A stretch of DNA of 64,000 nucleotides from Cystobacter fuscus (lineage in GTDB: Bacteria; Myxococcota; Myxococcia; Myxococcales; Myxococcaceae), in assembly GCF_002305875.1 (NCBI RefSeq), contig NZ_CP022098.1, positions 6,510,001 through 6,574,000 on the forward strand, written 5' to 3'. Below, piece by piece: positions 1-10,364 of this stretch. Numbering within the stretch: the first letter of the stretch is position 1; every line of letters begins with the position of its first letter. Under the pieces are notes generated by a model. It was not told where the DNA came from and did no database searches. It saw nothing but the letters and a program-made list of their open reading frames with translations. The position numbers and the translations under genes were made by a program.

Positions 1-420
1 TCCGCCCTGCCCCCGGACGTGGAGAATCCGGAGCGCGCCCGCGAGCATTACCGCACCCTCGCCGAGCACCTGGTGGCGCTGCTGCACTCGGAGGTGCCCT
101 CCGTCTTCGCGGCGACGCCCGAGTCCCTCACCGACGCCGACTTCTACTTCTGGCGCGAGGACTTCCCCAAGAGCCGCCCAAGGCAAGCCCTCGACGCTCA
201 CGCGGTGCCCGCCATTGGCGCCTACCTGGGCGAAGTGCTGGTGCGCCACCTCGGCGGCCAGTGGATTCCGCGCCAGAAGCTCCAGGAGGCTCAGGTGCTC
301 GTGGGCGACCGCGTCTGGTTGCCCTTCCTTCGGGCTCGGCGCTCCATGACTTCGCGCCAGGCGCTGCTCGACTACTCTCTCACCCTCCTCTTCCGCTCGG
401 CCGAGCGGCACCGCGGCTGA
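1..420 (+). CDS. Hypothetical protein, 3' part of gene
   Basis: The reading frame is open from the first base of the window, so the 5' end of this gene probably lies outside; the 139 codons seen end in TGA. A GTG at 19 could be a start but has no convincing ribosome binding site. The product is soluble-looking, with no signal peptide or membrane segment, rich in Arg, Leu and aromatic residues (a Phe-Tyr-Phe-Trp-Arg stretch near residue 50). I do not recognise the family. It converges on the acyltransferase gene on the other strand, with about 40 bp between the stops. Frame use and GC pattern look like a real gene. Confidence 0.6.
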   Translation, partial: SALPPDVENPERAREHYRTLAEHLVALLHSEVPSVFAATPESLTDADFYFWREDFPKSRPRQALDAHAVPAIGAYLGEVLVRHLGGQWIPRQKLQEAQVLVGDRVWLPFLRARRSMTSRQALLDYSLTLLFRSAERHRG

Positions 421-423
421 TCG

Positions 424-438
424 TCCCCTTCAAGGGGA
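424..438. terminator. Short palindrome between convergent genes, possible bidirectional terminator
   Basis: TCCCCTT-C-AAGGGGA is a perfect inverted repeat in the 40-bp gap between two convergent stop codons. As RNA the hairpin would close on CCCC/GGGG with a small loop. There is no T-tract, so the call rests on position and symmetry only. Confidence 0.3.
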
Positions 439-460
439 AACAGAACCTACCCGGGGCGGC

Positions 461-1519
461 CTAGCAGCCGTCCTCCACGGACGAGTCCACCACGCGGAAC
501 CGGGTGCCGGCCCGGCTCTCGCGCGGGCGGGGCCCGGACAGGCGCCTCAACGTCTCCAGCATGTGCTGGGTGGCCTCGCGTCCCCGCCGCATCGACGCGA
601 GCACCGTCCCGGCCCGCCCCGCGTACTCCAGGCACGACTCCAGCCAGTGCTTCACCAGCGGGTGCGGGCTGATCTCCAGGAACATGTGGTGCCCACGCGC
701 GATCAGCGCGCCCGTGGCCTCGCGGAACAACACCGGCTCGGTGAGGTTGCGCACCCAGTGCTCCGCGCCAAGCCGCCGCGCCGCCACGTCGCCCCCCGTC
801 ACCGTGGAGAAGAGCGGCAGGCGCTCGGTCCGGGGACACAGGCCCTCGAGCCGCTCGCGCAGCTCCTCGCCGAAGGGCTCCACCTGGGGGCAGTGCGCCG
901 CCACCTCCGAGTCCACCCAGCGCGCCACCACGCCCTGCCTCCGCCAATGCGCCAGCGCCTGCTCCAGCACGAGCGGCTCCCCCGCCACCACCGTCCAGTC
1001 GGGGCTCGCGTGGATGACGCGCCACAGCCGCCCCTCCAGCCCGGGCGGCGCTTCCGCCGCCTGCTCCCACGTCAGCCCCACCACCGCCATCGCCCCCCGG
1101 CCCCGCAGCCGCCCCATGGTGCGCCCCTGCTGGCAGATGATGCGCATGGCGTCCTCCAGCGACAGCACCCCGGCCACCTGCGCCGCCGCCACCTCGCCGA
1201 TGCTGTGCCCCACCACCGCCGCCGGCTCCACTCCCCACGAGCGCCACAGCGCCGCCAGCGCCAGCTCCATCGCCACGATGGCCGGACAGCTCACCTCGAT
1301 GTCCCCGAGCGACGCCTCCCGTTCCGTCACCGCCTCCAGCAGCGACCACCCCAGGTGCCGGCGCACCTGCGCGTCACACGCGCTCAACACCATCTCGAAC
1401 ACCGTCGAGCGCTCCAGCAGCTCCCTCCCCATTCCCACCCACTGCGATCCCTGCCCGGAAAACACGAACACCGGACCGAGCCGACTCGCCTCGCGTTCCG
1501 CATCATTTTCGTGACGCAT
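461..1519 (-). CDS. Stand-alone acyltransferase, PKS AT / FabD-like
   Basis: A 352-residue free-standing acyl carrier acyltransferase of the polyketide-synthase AT / malonyl-CoA transacylase family. It has the N-terminal FSGQGSQW signature (about residue 20), the nucleophile elbow GHSIGE with Ser near residue 106, the substrate-carboxylate Arg in QQGRTMGR, and the catalytic His near residue 209. The four residues that usually read HAFH (malonyl) or YASH (methylmalonyl) are VAAH here, so specificity cannot be assigned. It is about the length of AT plus linker and carries no KS or ACP domain, so it would act in trans. The start at 1519 is chosen over a codon 11 triplets upstream because GAGGAG sits at proper spacing before it. 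No other PKS gene is visible in the window. Confidence 0.85.
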   Translation of the reverse strand: MRHENDAEREASRLGPVFVFSGQGSQWVGMGRELLERSTVFEMVLSACDAQVRRHLGWSLLEAVTEREASLGDIEVSCPAIVAMELALAALWRSWGVEPAAVVGHSIGEVAAAQVAGVLSLEDAMRIICQQGRTMGRLRGRGAMAVVGLTWEQAAEAPPGLEGRLWRVIHASPDWTVVAGEPLVLEQALAHWRRQGVVARWVDSEVAAHCPQVEPFGEELRERLEGLCPRTERLPLFSTVTGGDVAARRLGAEHWVRNLTEPVLFREATGALIARGHHMFLEISPHPLVKHWLESCLEYAGRAGTVLASMRRGREATQHMLETLRRLSGPRPRESRAGTRFRVVDSSVEDGC

Positions 1520-1831
1520 CCGGGACTCCTCGGAGGACCATCCCAGACCCACTCCCGCATTGCAGGCCCCTTGGACTGCCCGTGAAAGTAGGTAAAGACA
1601 GACTCAGTGAAGTAATTCAGTACACGTGGATTTTTACCTCGGTTTCCCAACCTCGTGAAGAAATTTTTCCGGAATCCACGACTTATTGGATTTCCGTCCG
1701 GGACGGACGAATTCGCTGGACATCGGGCCCCTCATGCCCCTGCTCGATCCGTAGCCCACCAGGCAGGAATGTGTGCTTCGTCCCGCCATGGTCTGGCGGA
1801 GGATGTGAGAGAGCCGTAAAACGTCGAACCC
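1520..1831. other. Divergent intergenic region with AT-rich promoter zone
   Basis: About 310 bp separate the divergent acyltransferase and pseudokinase starts. The middle (about 1580-1700) is clearly more AT-rich than its surroundings, as expected of two back-to-back promoters. I see no repeat, operator palindrome or small gene, and could not fix -35/-10 boxes with confidence. Confidence 0.35.
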
Positions 1832-3637
1832 ATGAGCCAGGTTCGCTACCAGTTGCTCGGCCCCCTCTTTCCTGGCGAAGGCGCCAATCGGCCCCATCTC
1901 GCCCTTTCCCTCGAGGACGGCCAGCCCCCCAGACCCGTGGTGTTGATCTGGGCGCCTGCCGAGGTCACCCAGGACGCCGCGGCATTGGCGCGACTTCACA
2001 AGGAAACGGAGCGCGCCGTCGTCATCGAACACCCCAACATCCTCCGGGTGCACGCCCTGGTGACCCTGGACGGGCGCGTGGCCCGGGTGACGGAGTACGC
2101 CGACGGCGAGCCCCTGCGCCACGTGCTGGAGGGCTGTCCGCGGCTGCCGCCCCTGTTCGCCGCGCTCATCGCCATGGAGGCGGCCACGGGTGTTCATTTC
2201 GCCCACATGGCGGGCAACGACGACGGCACGCCCTACGTCCATGGCGACCTGCGTCCGGAGACGCTGATGATCTCCGCCAAGGGCCAGGTGAAGGTGACGG
2301 GCTACGGCGCGCTCGGCGTGGCGCCGCGCGAGAAGGATGGCCGCCGGGTGCGCAACCGCCGCCTGTACAGCGCGCCCGAGCAGTTGCTCGGCGGCCGCGA
2401 GGCCTCGTCCGTTCCCACCGACGTGTTCCTCCTGGGCCTGCTGCTGCACGAGTGCCTCTCGGGGCGCAAACCCTTCCAGGACTCGATCGATCGGGACAAG
2501 GCCATCCTCTCGAGGCCCCTGCCGCCGCTGCCGGAGGACGTGCCGCTCGCCTACAACGAGATCATCCGCCGCGCCACGGCCAAGCGCGCCAAGGAGCGCT
2601 ACCCGACGGCCCTCGCCTTCCGCGAGGCCCTGGAGGCCCTGGTGGGTGAGCTGCCCTCGTCCACCGCGCTCGCCGAGTTCCTCATCCGGCAGATTCCCCA
2701 CGACAACGAGACGCGGCGCTTCCGCAAGGCGTTGATCGAGCAGGGCCTGGCCGAGCTGGCCCGGAACACCCCCCCCTCGCTTCCCGCCCCCGTGGCACCC
2801 GGCTCCGCGGCCCCGCCACCGGGGACGCCCGGCCACGCGCCGCCACCTCCGGGAACGCCCGTGTACGCGGCCCCGCCTCCAGGCACGCCCGGCTCCGCGC
2901 CGCCGCCGCCAGGAGCGCCCGTGTACGCGGCGCCTCCCCCTCCGTCCGCCATGCGCTCGCGCGCCGCGGTGGGAGGGCTCGCCTTCGTGGGCACGCTCTT
3001 GTTCGTGAGCGCCGTGGGCTTCATCTGGAAGAACATCCAGCACGAGCCCGAGTACCTGGGCCCCGACGCGGGCGTGGCCGACGTCAACACGATGGTCGTC
3101 GAGGAGGTGCCGGCGGCGCCGCCCGACGCCGGCGTGGCGGTGGCACCGAGCCCGCCTCCCGCCAAGGCGGGCTCCTCCGCGCCCCTCACGCCCGTGCAGA
3201 TCTTCGTCACGCCCGAGGTGATGCTCTACGTCGATGGCCGCCAGGTGGGCCGCTCGCCCCAGACGGTGCCCATGACGCCCGGCCGCCACCTCATCTCCCT
3301 GGTGGATGCGAACCGGGGCCTGCGCACCGCGCGCAGCATCGACGTGCGCGCCACCCAGGAGAAGGTCCAGTTCAACATGCGGGTGAACCTGGGCTCCGTG
3401 CTCATCCTCGCCGAGTCGGGGGCCAAGGTCTTCCTGGATGGCCAATCCCTGGGCGTGGCCCCCCTGGCCGAGTACCCCGTCTTCGAGGGCGAGCACCACG
3501 TGCGCGTCATCAACCCGGACAAGAGCGTCCAGGAGCGGGACTTCGTCATGCCGGGCGCCCCTCCCGGTGAGCGCATCGTGCTCAACGCGAAGAGCTCCGA
3601 CGGCTCCGAAGGCGTCGCGACCGAAGCCGGAGAGTGA
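1832..3637 (+). CDS. Membrane-anchored Ser/Thr pseudokinase with PEGA-type tail
   Basis: A 601-residue protein with a eukaryotic-type kinase fold at about residues 5-290, a Pro-rich linker (about 315-372, repeating GTPxxAPPPP units), one membrane segment (about 380-399) and an outer C-terminal region with PEGA-like repeats (about 460-590). The scaffold is kept: the activation-segment APEQ at 181-184, and the Asp that opens the F helix (D197). Catalytic residues are not: the VAIK Lys is absent (VVLIWAP), HRDLKPEN has become HGDLRPET, and the DFG metal-binding triplet reads as TGYG. It is therefore most likely inactive as a kinase and acts as a scaffold or sensor across the inner membrane. It lies 64 bp ahead of a histidine kinase gene on the same strand and may be co-transcribed with it. 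No clear Shine-Dalgarno precedes the ATG. Confidence 0.85.
   Translation: MSQVRYQLLGPLFPGEGANRPHLALSLEDGQPPRPVVLIWAPAEVTQDAAALARLHKETERAVVIEHPNILRVHALVTLDGRVARVTEYADGEPLRHVLEGCPRLPPLFAALIAMEAATGVHFAHMAGNDDGTPYVHGDLRPETLMISAKGQVKVTGYGALGVAPREKDGRRVRNRRLYSAPEQLLGGREASSVPTDVFLLGLLLHECLSGRKPFQDSIDRDKAILSRPLPPLPEDVPLAYNEIIRRATAKRAKERYPTALAFREALEALVGELPSSTALAEFLIRQIPHDNETRRFRKALIEQGLAELARNTPPSLPAPVAPGSAAPPPGTPGHAPPPPGTPVYAAPPPGTPGSAPPPPGAPVYAAPPPPSAMRSRAAVGGLAFVGTLLFVSAVGFIWKNIQHEPEYLGPDAGVADVNTMVVEEVPAAPPDAGVAVAPSPPPAKAGSSAPLTPVQIFVTPEVMLYVDGRQVGRSPQTVPMTPGRHLISLVDANRGLRTARSIDVRATQEKVQFNMRVNLGSVLILAESGAKVFLDGQSLGVAPLAEYPVFEGEHHVRVINPDKSVQERDFVMPGAPPGERIVLNAKSSDGSEGVATEAGE
2788..2943 (+). repeat. 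Pro-rich coding repeat in pseudokinase linker
   Basis: Imperfect tandem units of about 30 bp encode Gly-Thr/Ala-Pro-x-x-Ala-Pro-Pro-Pro-Pro. They form the flexible linker between the pseudokinase fold and the membrane segment. Unit number is likely to vary between strains. Confidence 0.6.
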
Positions 3638-3701
3638 ACTCCAAGGCTTCCGCCATTCGTCGCCATGGAAGGAGGCCAGGGAGGCGCGATAAGGAGGGCG
3701 G

Positions 3702-5405
3702 ATGGCGGGCGAGCAGATCGCTGAACGTGTCTCCGTACTCCTGCGGCGGTTGTCTCGTGTTCATGGCGCGGTGGTGATGGCGGTGGGGCTCGTGGTCCTC
3801 ACCGCGTGGGTGTTCGACCTGACCTCGCTCAAGGGGCTGCGGCCGGGCCTGCCCACCATGAAGGCCAACACGGCCCTGTGCTTCATTCTCTCGGGAGCGG
3901 CCCTGCTGATCGCCGGCCTCACGCGGCCCCCGCCCGCGCTGCGGCGCGCCTCGGTGGCGAGCGCGGTGCTCGTGGTCCTCATCAGCTCCCTGACGCTCGT
4001 GCAGTACGTGCTGGACGTGAACCTGGGCCTGGACGAGCTGCTCGTGGTGGACCCCGCGCGCCACGTGGAGCTCGGCTACCCGGGACGCATGGCCCCCAAC
4101 ACCACCCTGTGCTTCCTGCTGCTCGGGATGGCGCTGCTGTGTCTCGAGATGGAGACGCGGGTGGTGGGCTGGCCCTCGCAGTACCTCGCCGCGCTCGTGG
4201 GCGTCATCTCCCTGGTAGGCCTCGCGGGCTACCTCTACGGGCAGCAGGAATTCACCGGCATCGCGCGCTATACGCAGATGGCGGTGCACACCACGGCGTG
4301 CTTCCTGCTGCTGGCGCTCGGCGTCCTCGAGGCCCGCGCCACCCGGGGCGTCATGCGGGTCGTCTCCGGCCCGGGCCTGGGGGGAGCGCTCGCGCGCTGG
4401 CTGCTGCCGCCGGCGTTCGTGCTGCCCATCCTCATCGTGGGCGTGGTGCTCTGGGCCTACCGCTCCGCGGCCTTCCCCCTCCCCTTCGCCCTGGCGCTCA
4501 TCGCCTCGGGCAACGTGATGATCTTCACCGTGCTGGTGTGGGCGGCCGCGTTCGCGCTGGACCGGGCCGAGTCCCAGCGCCTGCGCGGCGAGGAGGAGCG
4601 CATCGGCCTGCAAGCCCGGGAGCAGGCCGCGCGCGACGAGGCCACCGCCCAGCAGCGCGAGCGCACCCGGGCGGAGAACGCCGAGCGCGACGCCCAGCGC
4701 GCCGTGCGCGAGCGCGAGGACATCCTCGCCGTGGTGAGTCATGACTTGAAGAACCCGCTGAGCAGCATCGGCATGAGCACCCGGCTGCTGCGGCGGCTGC
4801 TTCCCGAGGACGAGGCCGGCGAGCGGATGCGCAAGCACACCCACACCATCGAGCGCTCGGTGGAGCGGATGGATCGGCTCATCCGGGATCTGCTCGACAT
4901 GGCGAGCCTCCAGGCGAACCAGGTGAAGCTGAACCTGGAGTCCCACGAGGTGGAGGAGCTGGTGCGCGAGGGCCTGCTGCTGCTCGAGCCGCTGGCCGTG
5001 GAGGCCTCCATCGAGCTGCGCACGCGGCTGCCGCCGGAGCACTGCCAGGTGCGGTGCGATCGGGACCGCTTCTTCCAGGTGTTGAGCAACCTGGTGGGCA
5101 ACGCGCTCAAGTTCACTCCCGAGCGGGGCACGGTGACGGTGGAGGTGGTGCCCGAGGCGTCCGCCGTGCGCTTCCTGGTGCATGACACCGGTCCGGGCAT
5201 TCCCGCCGAGGCGCTGCCCCACCTCTTCGAGCGCTTCTGGCGCGTCGAGGGCACGGGCAAGAAGGGCACGGGGCTCGGACTCTCCATCAGCCGGGGACTC
5301 GTGAAGGCCCAGGGGGGCACGATGGACGTACGCAGCGAGCAGGGCCGGGGAAGCACCTTCTGCTTCACCCTGCCCCGGGTGTCCGCGCCCGCCCCCCAGG
5401 GGTGA
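3702..5405 (+). CDS. Membrane sensor histidine kinase
   Basis: A 567-residue sensor kinase. About eight hydrophobic segments occupy residues 22-285 and form a membrane sensor with short loops. An Arg/Glu/Ala-rich coiled coil (about 288-340) leads into the HisKA domain, with the phosphoacceptor in VSHDLKNPL (His about 347). The ATPase domain follows with N box (GNALKFTP), G1 (DTGPGIP), F box (FERFWR) and G2 (GTGLGLSI), so it should be active. No receiver domain or adjacent response-regulator gene is present, so it is an orphan. AAGGAGG four bases before the ATG fixes the start. The preceding pseudokinase gene is close enough to share a transcript. The ligand cannot be predicted. Confidence 0.9.
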   Translation: MAGEQIAERVSVLLRRLSRVHGAVVMAVGLVVLTAWVFDLTSLKGLRPGLPTMKANTALCFILSGAALLIAGLTRPPPALRRASVASAVLVVLISSLTLVQYVLDVNLGLDELLVVDPARHVELGYPGRMAPNTTLCFLLLGMALLCLEMETRVVGWPSQYLAALVGVISLVGLAGYLYGQQEFTGIARYTQMAVHTTACFLLLALGVLEARATRGVMRVVSGPGLGGALARWLLPPAFVLPILIVGVVLWAYRSAAFPLPFALALIASGNVMIFTVLVWAAAFALDRAESQRLRGEEERIGLQAREQAARDEATAQQRERTRAENAERDAQRAVREREDILAVVSHDLKNPLSSIGMSTRLLRRLLPEDEAGERMRKHTHTIERSVERMDRLIRDLLDMASLQANQVKLNLESHEVEELVREGLLLLEPLAVEASIELRTRLPPEHCQVRCDRDRFFQVLSNLVGNALKFTPERGTVTVEVVPEASAVRFLVHDTGPGIPAEALPHLFERFWRVEGTGKKGTGLGLSISRGLVKAQGGTMDVRSEQGRGSTFCFTLPRVSAPAPQG

Positions 5406-5472
5406 GCCGGCGGTCGGGGCATGCGATGGTCCTCCTCCCGGCCACCCGGCCGCGCCCCAAGGAGTCCCCCGC

Positions 5473-6750
5473 ATGAAGAGCCGTTCGTTGCCTTGCCTGC
5501 TGCTTGCGCTGCTGCTCGCCTCGTGGAGCGGGAGCGCCCGCGCCGCCGAGGTGGTGGTGTGGCACGGCTACCGCGCCGCCGAGCGCACCGCCCTGGAGAA
5601 GGTCGTGGCCGCGTACAACGCCGCCCAGGGCGAGTCCGGCACGCGGGTGAAGCTGCTCGCCATCCCCTCGGATGCCTTCACGGACAAGATCTCCGCGACC
5701 CTGTCGCGCGGCGTGGGCCCGGACGTCTTCGTCTTCCCCCAGGACAGGCTCGGCGGCTGGGTGGAGGGCGGCGCGCTGCTCGAGCCGCTCGACTTCTTCC
5801 TGGAGCCCGCCGTGCGCGAGCGCTACGTGCCGGGCACGCTCGAGGCGATGACCTACCGGGGCTCCGTCTACGCCCTGCCCCTGGACTTCAAGGCCATCAC
5901 CCTCCTCTACAACAAGAAGCTCATGCCCACCCCGCCGCGCACCACGGGCGAGATGCTCGCCGCGTGCAAGGCGTTGCGCGCGAAGACGCCGGACAAGTCG
6001 AGCGTGTGCCTCGCCTATCCGTACACGGACTTCTACTACCACGCGGCCTTGATGCATGCCTTTGGCGGGCGGGTGTTCGACCCGGGCCCCCAGGTGCGGC
6101 TGGACTCACCGGAGAACGTCAAGTCCCTGGAGCTGCTCTTGCGCTGGACGTCCCAGGAAGGCCTGTTGCCCGCCGAGCCCTCCACCGCGCTCGTCACGAG
6201 CCTGTTCAACGAGGGCAAGGCGGCGCTCGTCTTCTCCGGCCCCTGGTTCGTCGGGGAGATCGCCCAGGGCATCGACTACGGGCTGGCGCCGCTGCCCACC
6301 GTGGACGAGGCGGGCGGCAAGCCGCTGCGGCCGTGGATGACGGTGGAGGGCGTGGGCATCTCCTCGCACTCGGCGAACAAGGACGCCGCCTATGACTTCG
6401 TGCGCTACCTCACCGGCCCCGAGGGCGCACGCCTCATGGCCACCCAGGGCCGGCAGAACCCCGCCTTCGCGCCCATCTACGAGGACAAGGCCATCGGCGC
6501 GGATCCCGTGCTCGCCGCCATCCGCGAGCAGGCCCGGACGGCCCTGCCCATGCCCAACCTGCCGGAGATGACCATGGTCTGGTCCCCGGCGACCTCGGCC
6601 ATGAACGCCGTGCTCCACAAGCTCGCCACACCCAAGGCCGCGCTGGACGAGGCCCAACGCACCGTCCAGAAGAGCGTCACGGCCCTGCGGCGGGGAGCCA
6701 AGGCCCCGACCGAGGCTCCCGCCAAGGCTCCGGCTCCCGCGAGGAAGTGA
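5473..6750 (+). CDS. Periplasmic solute-binding protein, maltose-binding-protein-like
   Basis: A 425-residue extracellular solute-binding protein of the family 1 (MalE-like) fold. Residues 1-24 are a classical signal peptide ending in ARA-A. The mature protein begins with the typical VVVWHGY strand, contains the RGVGPDVFVFPQD hinge region and the ALVFSGPWF segment common to sugar-binding members, and ends in a Lys/Ala/Pro tail. GGAG eight bases before the ATG supports the start. The gene is an orphan: no ABC permease or ATPase gene lies beside it, the upstream neighbour is a histidine kinase and the downstream gene is on the other strand. It may feed a transporter encoded elsewhere or serve the sensor kinase as a ligand-capture protein (inference). 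A sugar or oligosaccharide ligand is likely but not proven. Confidence 0.85.
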   Translation: MKSRSLPCLLLALLLASWSGSARAAEVVVWHGYRAAERTALEKVVAAYNAAQGESGTRVKLLAIPSDAFTDKISATLSRGVGPDVFVFPQDRLGGWVEGGALLEPLDFFLEPAVRERYVPGTLEAMTYRGSVYALPLDFKAITLLYNKKLMPTPPRTTGEMLAACKALRAKTPDKSSVCLAYPYTDFYYHAALMHAFGGRVFDPGPQVRLDSPENVKSLELLLRWTSQEGLLPAEPSTALVTSLFNEGKAALVFSGPWFVGEIAQGIDYGLAPLPTVDEAGGKPLRPWMTVEGVGISSHSANKDAAYDFVRYLTGPEGARLMATQGRQNPAFAPIYEDKAIGADPVLAAIREQARTALPMPNLPEMTMVWSPATSAMNAVLHKLATPKAALDEAQRTVQKSVTALRRGAKAPTEAPAKAPAPARK

Positions 6751-6768
6751 GCGCGGGCGGGCGGCGCG

Positions 6769-7464
6769 TCAGCTCAGGGTGAAGGACACCGTGCCCACGC
6801 CCTCGATGCCGCCCTCCACGCGGTCTCCGCGCGACAGGGGGCCCACGCCGTGGGGCGTGCCGGTGAAGATCAGATCTCCCGGCTCCAGCCGCCACAACTG
6901 CGACGCCTTGGCGATGATCTCCGCCACGTTCCAGATCATGTCCGCGAGCTGGCCGTCCTGCTTCGTCTGGCCATTGACGTCGAGATGGATGCGCCCCGTG
7001 GGCAGTCCCCCGCCCTCGGCCCGGCGCAGCACGCCGATGGGCGCCGAGGCATCGAAGCCCTTGGCCGCGTCCCACGGGCGCCCCTCCTTCTTCGCCACGG
7101 CCTGCAAGTCCCTCCGGGTGAGATCCACCCCCACCGCGTAGCCGTACACCAGGCCCAGCGCCTGCTCGGGCGTGACGTTGATGCCACCTCCCTTGAGCGC
7201 CACCACCAGCTCGATCTCGTGATCGAGCCGCTCGGTGGAGGACGGATAGGGCACGGGCTCACCCGGTACGCGCACCGCGTCGGCCGGCTTGGAGAAGAAG
7301 AACGGCGGCGCACGCGTCGGATCTCCGCCCATCTCCCGGGCGTGGGCGCCGTAGTTCTGGCCCACGCAGTAGATGCGGCGGACGGGGAAGCGGGCCGAAG
7401 TGCCCTCGATGGGCAGGCTGGGACGCTCGGCGGGGGCGATGACGAAGTCGGTGGCTTGGGTCAT
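6769..7464 (-). CDS. Fumarylacetoacetate hydrolase (FAH) family protein
   Basis: A 231-residue cytoplasmic protein of the small FAH family, which cleaves C-C bonds in acylpyruvates such as fumarylpyruvate and acylpyruvate. The divalent-metal site is visible as the E-x-E pair in DHEIELVV plus the Asp of GVDLTRRD. The family signature GDLIFTGTPHGVGP is near residue 205, and the early CVGQNYGAHAREMG stretch is typical. Length matches the one-domain subgroup. It may share a transcript with the malic enzyme gene upstream on the same strand, but a strong inverted repeat lies between the two. The exact substrate is uncertain; fumarylpyruvate hydrolase is the closest guess. Confidence 0.85.
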   Translation of the reverse strand: MTQATDFVIAPAERPSLPIEGTSARFPVRRIYCVGQNYGAHAREMGGDPTRAPPFFFSKPADAVRVPGEPVPYPSSTERLDHEIELVVALKGGGINVTPEQALGLVYGYAVGVDLTRRDLQAVAKKEGRPWDAAKGFDASAPIGVLRRAEGGGLPTGRIHLDVNGQTKQDGQLADMIWNVAEIIAKASQLWRLEPGDLIFTGTPHGVGPLSRGDRVEGGIEGVGTVSFTLS

Positions 7465-7507
7465 GGCCCTACGCTTAACGCGCCGGGTACCCCCGGCGAA
7501 AGCAAAT

Positions 7508-7544
7508 GCCCACCCGGGGTGTCCGGTCCACCACCCGGGTGGGC
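7508..7544 (-). terminator. Hairpin after malic enzyme gene, likely terminator
   Basis: GCCCACCCGGG and CCCGGGTGGGC form a perfect 11-bp stem with a 15-base loop, seven bases beyond the malic enzyme stop. On the minus strand it is followed by a modestly T-rich stretch. Position and stem strength fit a terminator. Confidence 0.6.
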
Positions 7545-7550
7545 GCCCGC

Positions 7551-9845
<2,295 letters not shown>

Positions 9846-10239
9846 TGCTTCGTGTCCTCGGTTCTACGGTCGGAAGGCCGTCGCCTCACGGCGCCGGGCC
9901 TGCGGAAGCCCCCCACTGTAGCCGTGAGGCGGCTCGCGACCCCTGCATAACAGCGCCCGGGAGGGCTCTCGGGCGCAACGGGGGCATAAGCCGCGCTGAC
10001 AGCGGCGTGGGGAGGCGATGACGCGGTGCGTCCTGCCGGGAGTGCATCGCGTGGAGGGTCGCGATCGTGGGGACAGCAACGGATACGGGCGCATTCGGGT
10101 GATGACAAAGCTCTTGGGCTTTTCCAACCGGTGTGCATTCCCATCATGGGTCCATGGTGGCGGACGCCTCGGTCCACGTGCGCTGGAGATGGCTGCCAAT
10201 GACAGATGCCCCGTGCCCTCACCTTCGCGCGCGGCCTGA
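9846..10239. other. Intergenic region, no gene recognised
   Basis: About 390 bp upstream of maeB. It should hold the maeB promoter. Short open frames here have no homology I recognise and no ribosome binding site. The right-hand side runs into a short reading-frame tail at 10240-10341. Confidence 0.3.
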
Positions 10240-10341
10240 AACACCGGGACGTCAGTGTCCTTCGAGCATGTGTCCGGTGCTTGCACTGCGGATCTGCTCG
10301 AGAAATTGTATGAATGGGATAAGCAGCTCCAGACGCAATAG
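10240..10341 (+). pseudogene. Possible 3' relic of a toxin gene ahead of an immunity gene
   Basis: After an in-frame stop, 33 codons read through to TAG at 10339 and end in LLEKLYEWDKQLQTQ, which looks like a natural amphipathic C-terminal helix. It sits 23 bp before the DUF3396-type immunity gene, exactly where the partner toxin usually stands. The reading as a toxin tail is inference; it could also be chance. Confidence 0.3.
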
Positions 10342-10364
10342 AAAGTATCCCATTGGAGAGGGTG

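Noticed and set aside
461-1519. Polyketide biosynthesis cluster
   Set aside because: Only one acyltransferase domain is present; no KS, ACP, KR or tailoring set in the window, though the region left of base 1 is unseen.
5473-6750. ABC sugar-transport operon around the binding protein
   Set aside because: No permease or ATPase gene is adjacent on either side.
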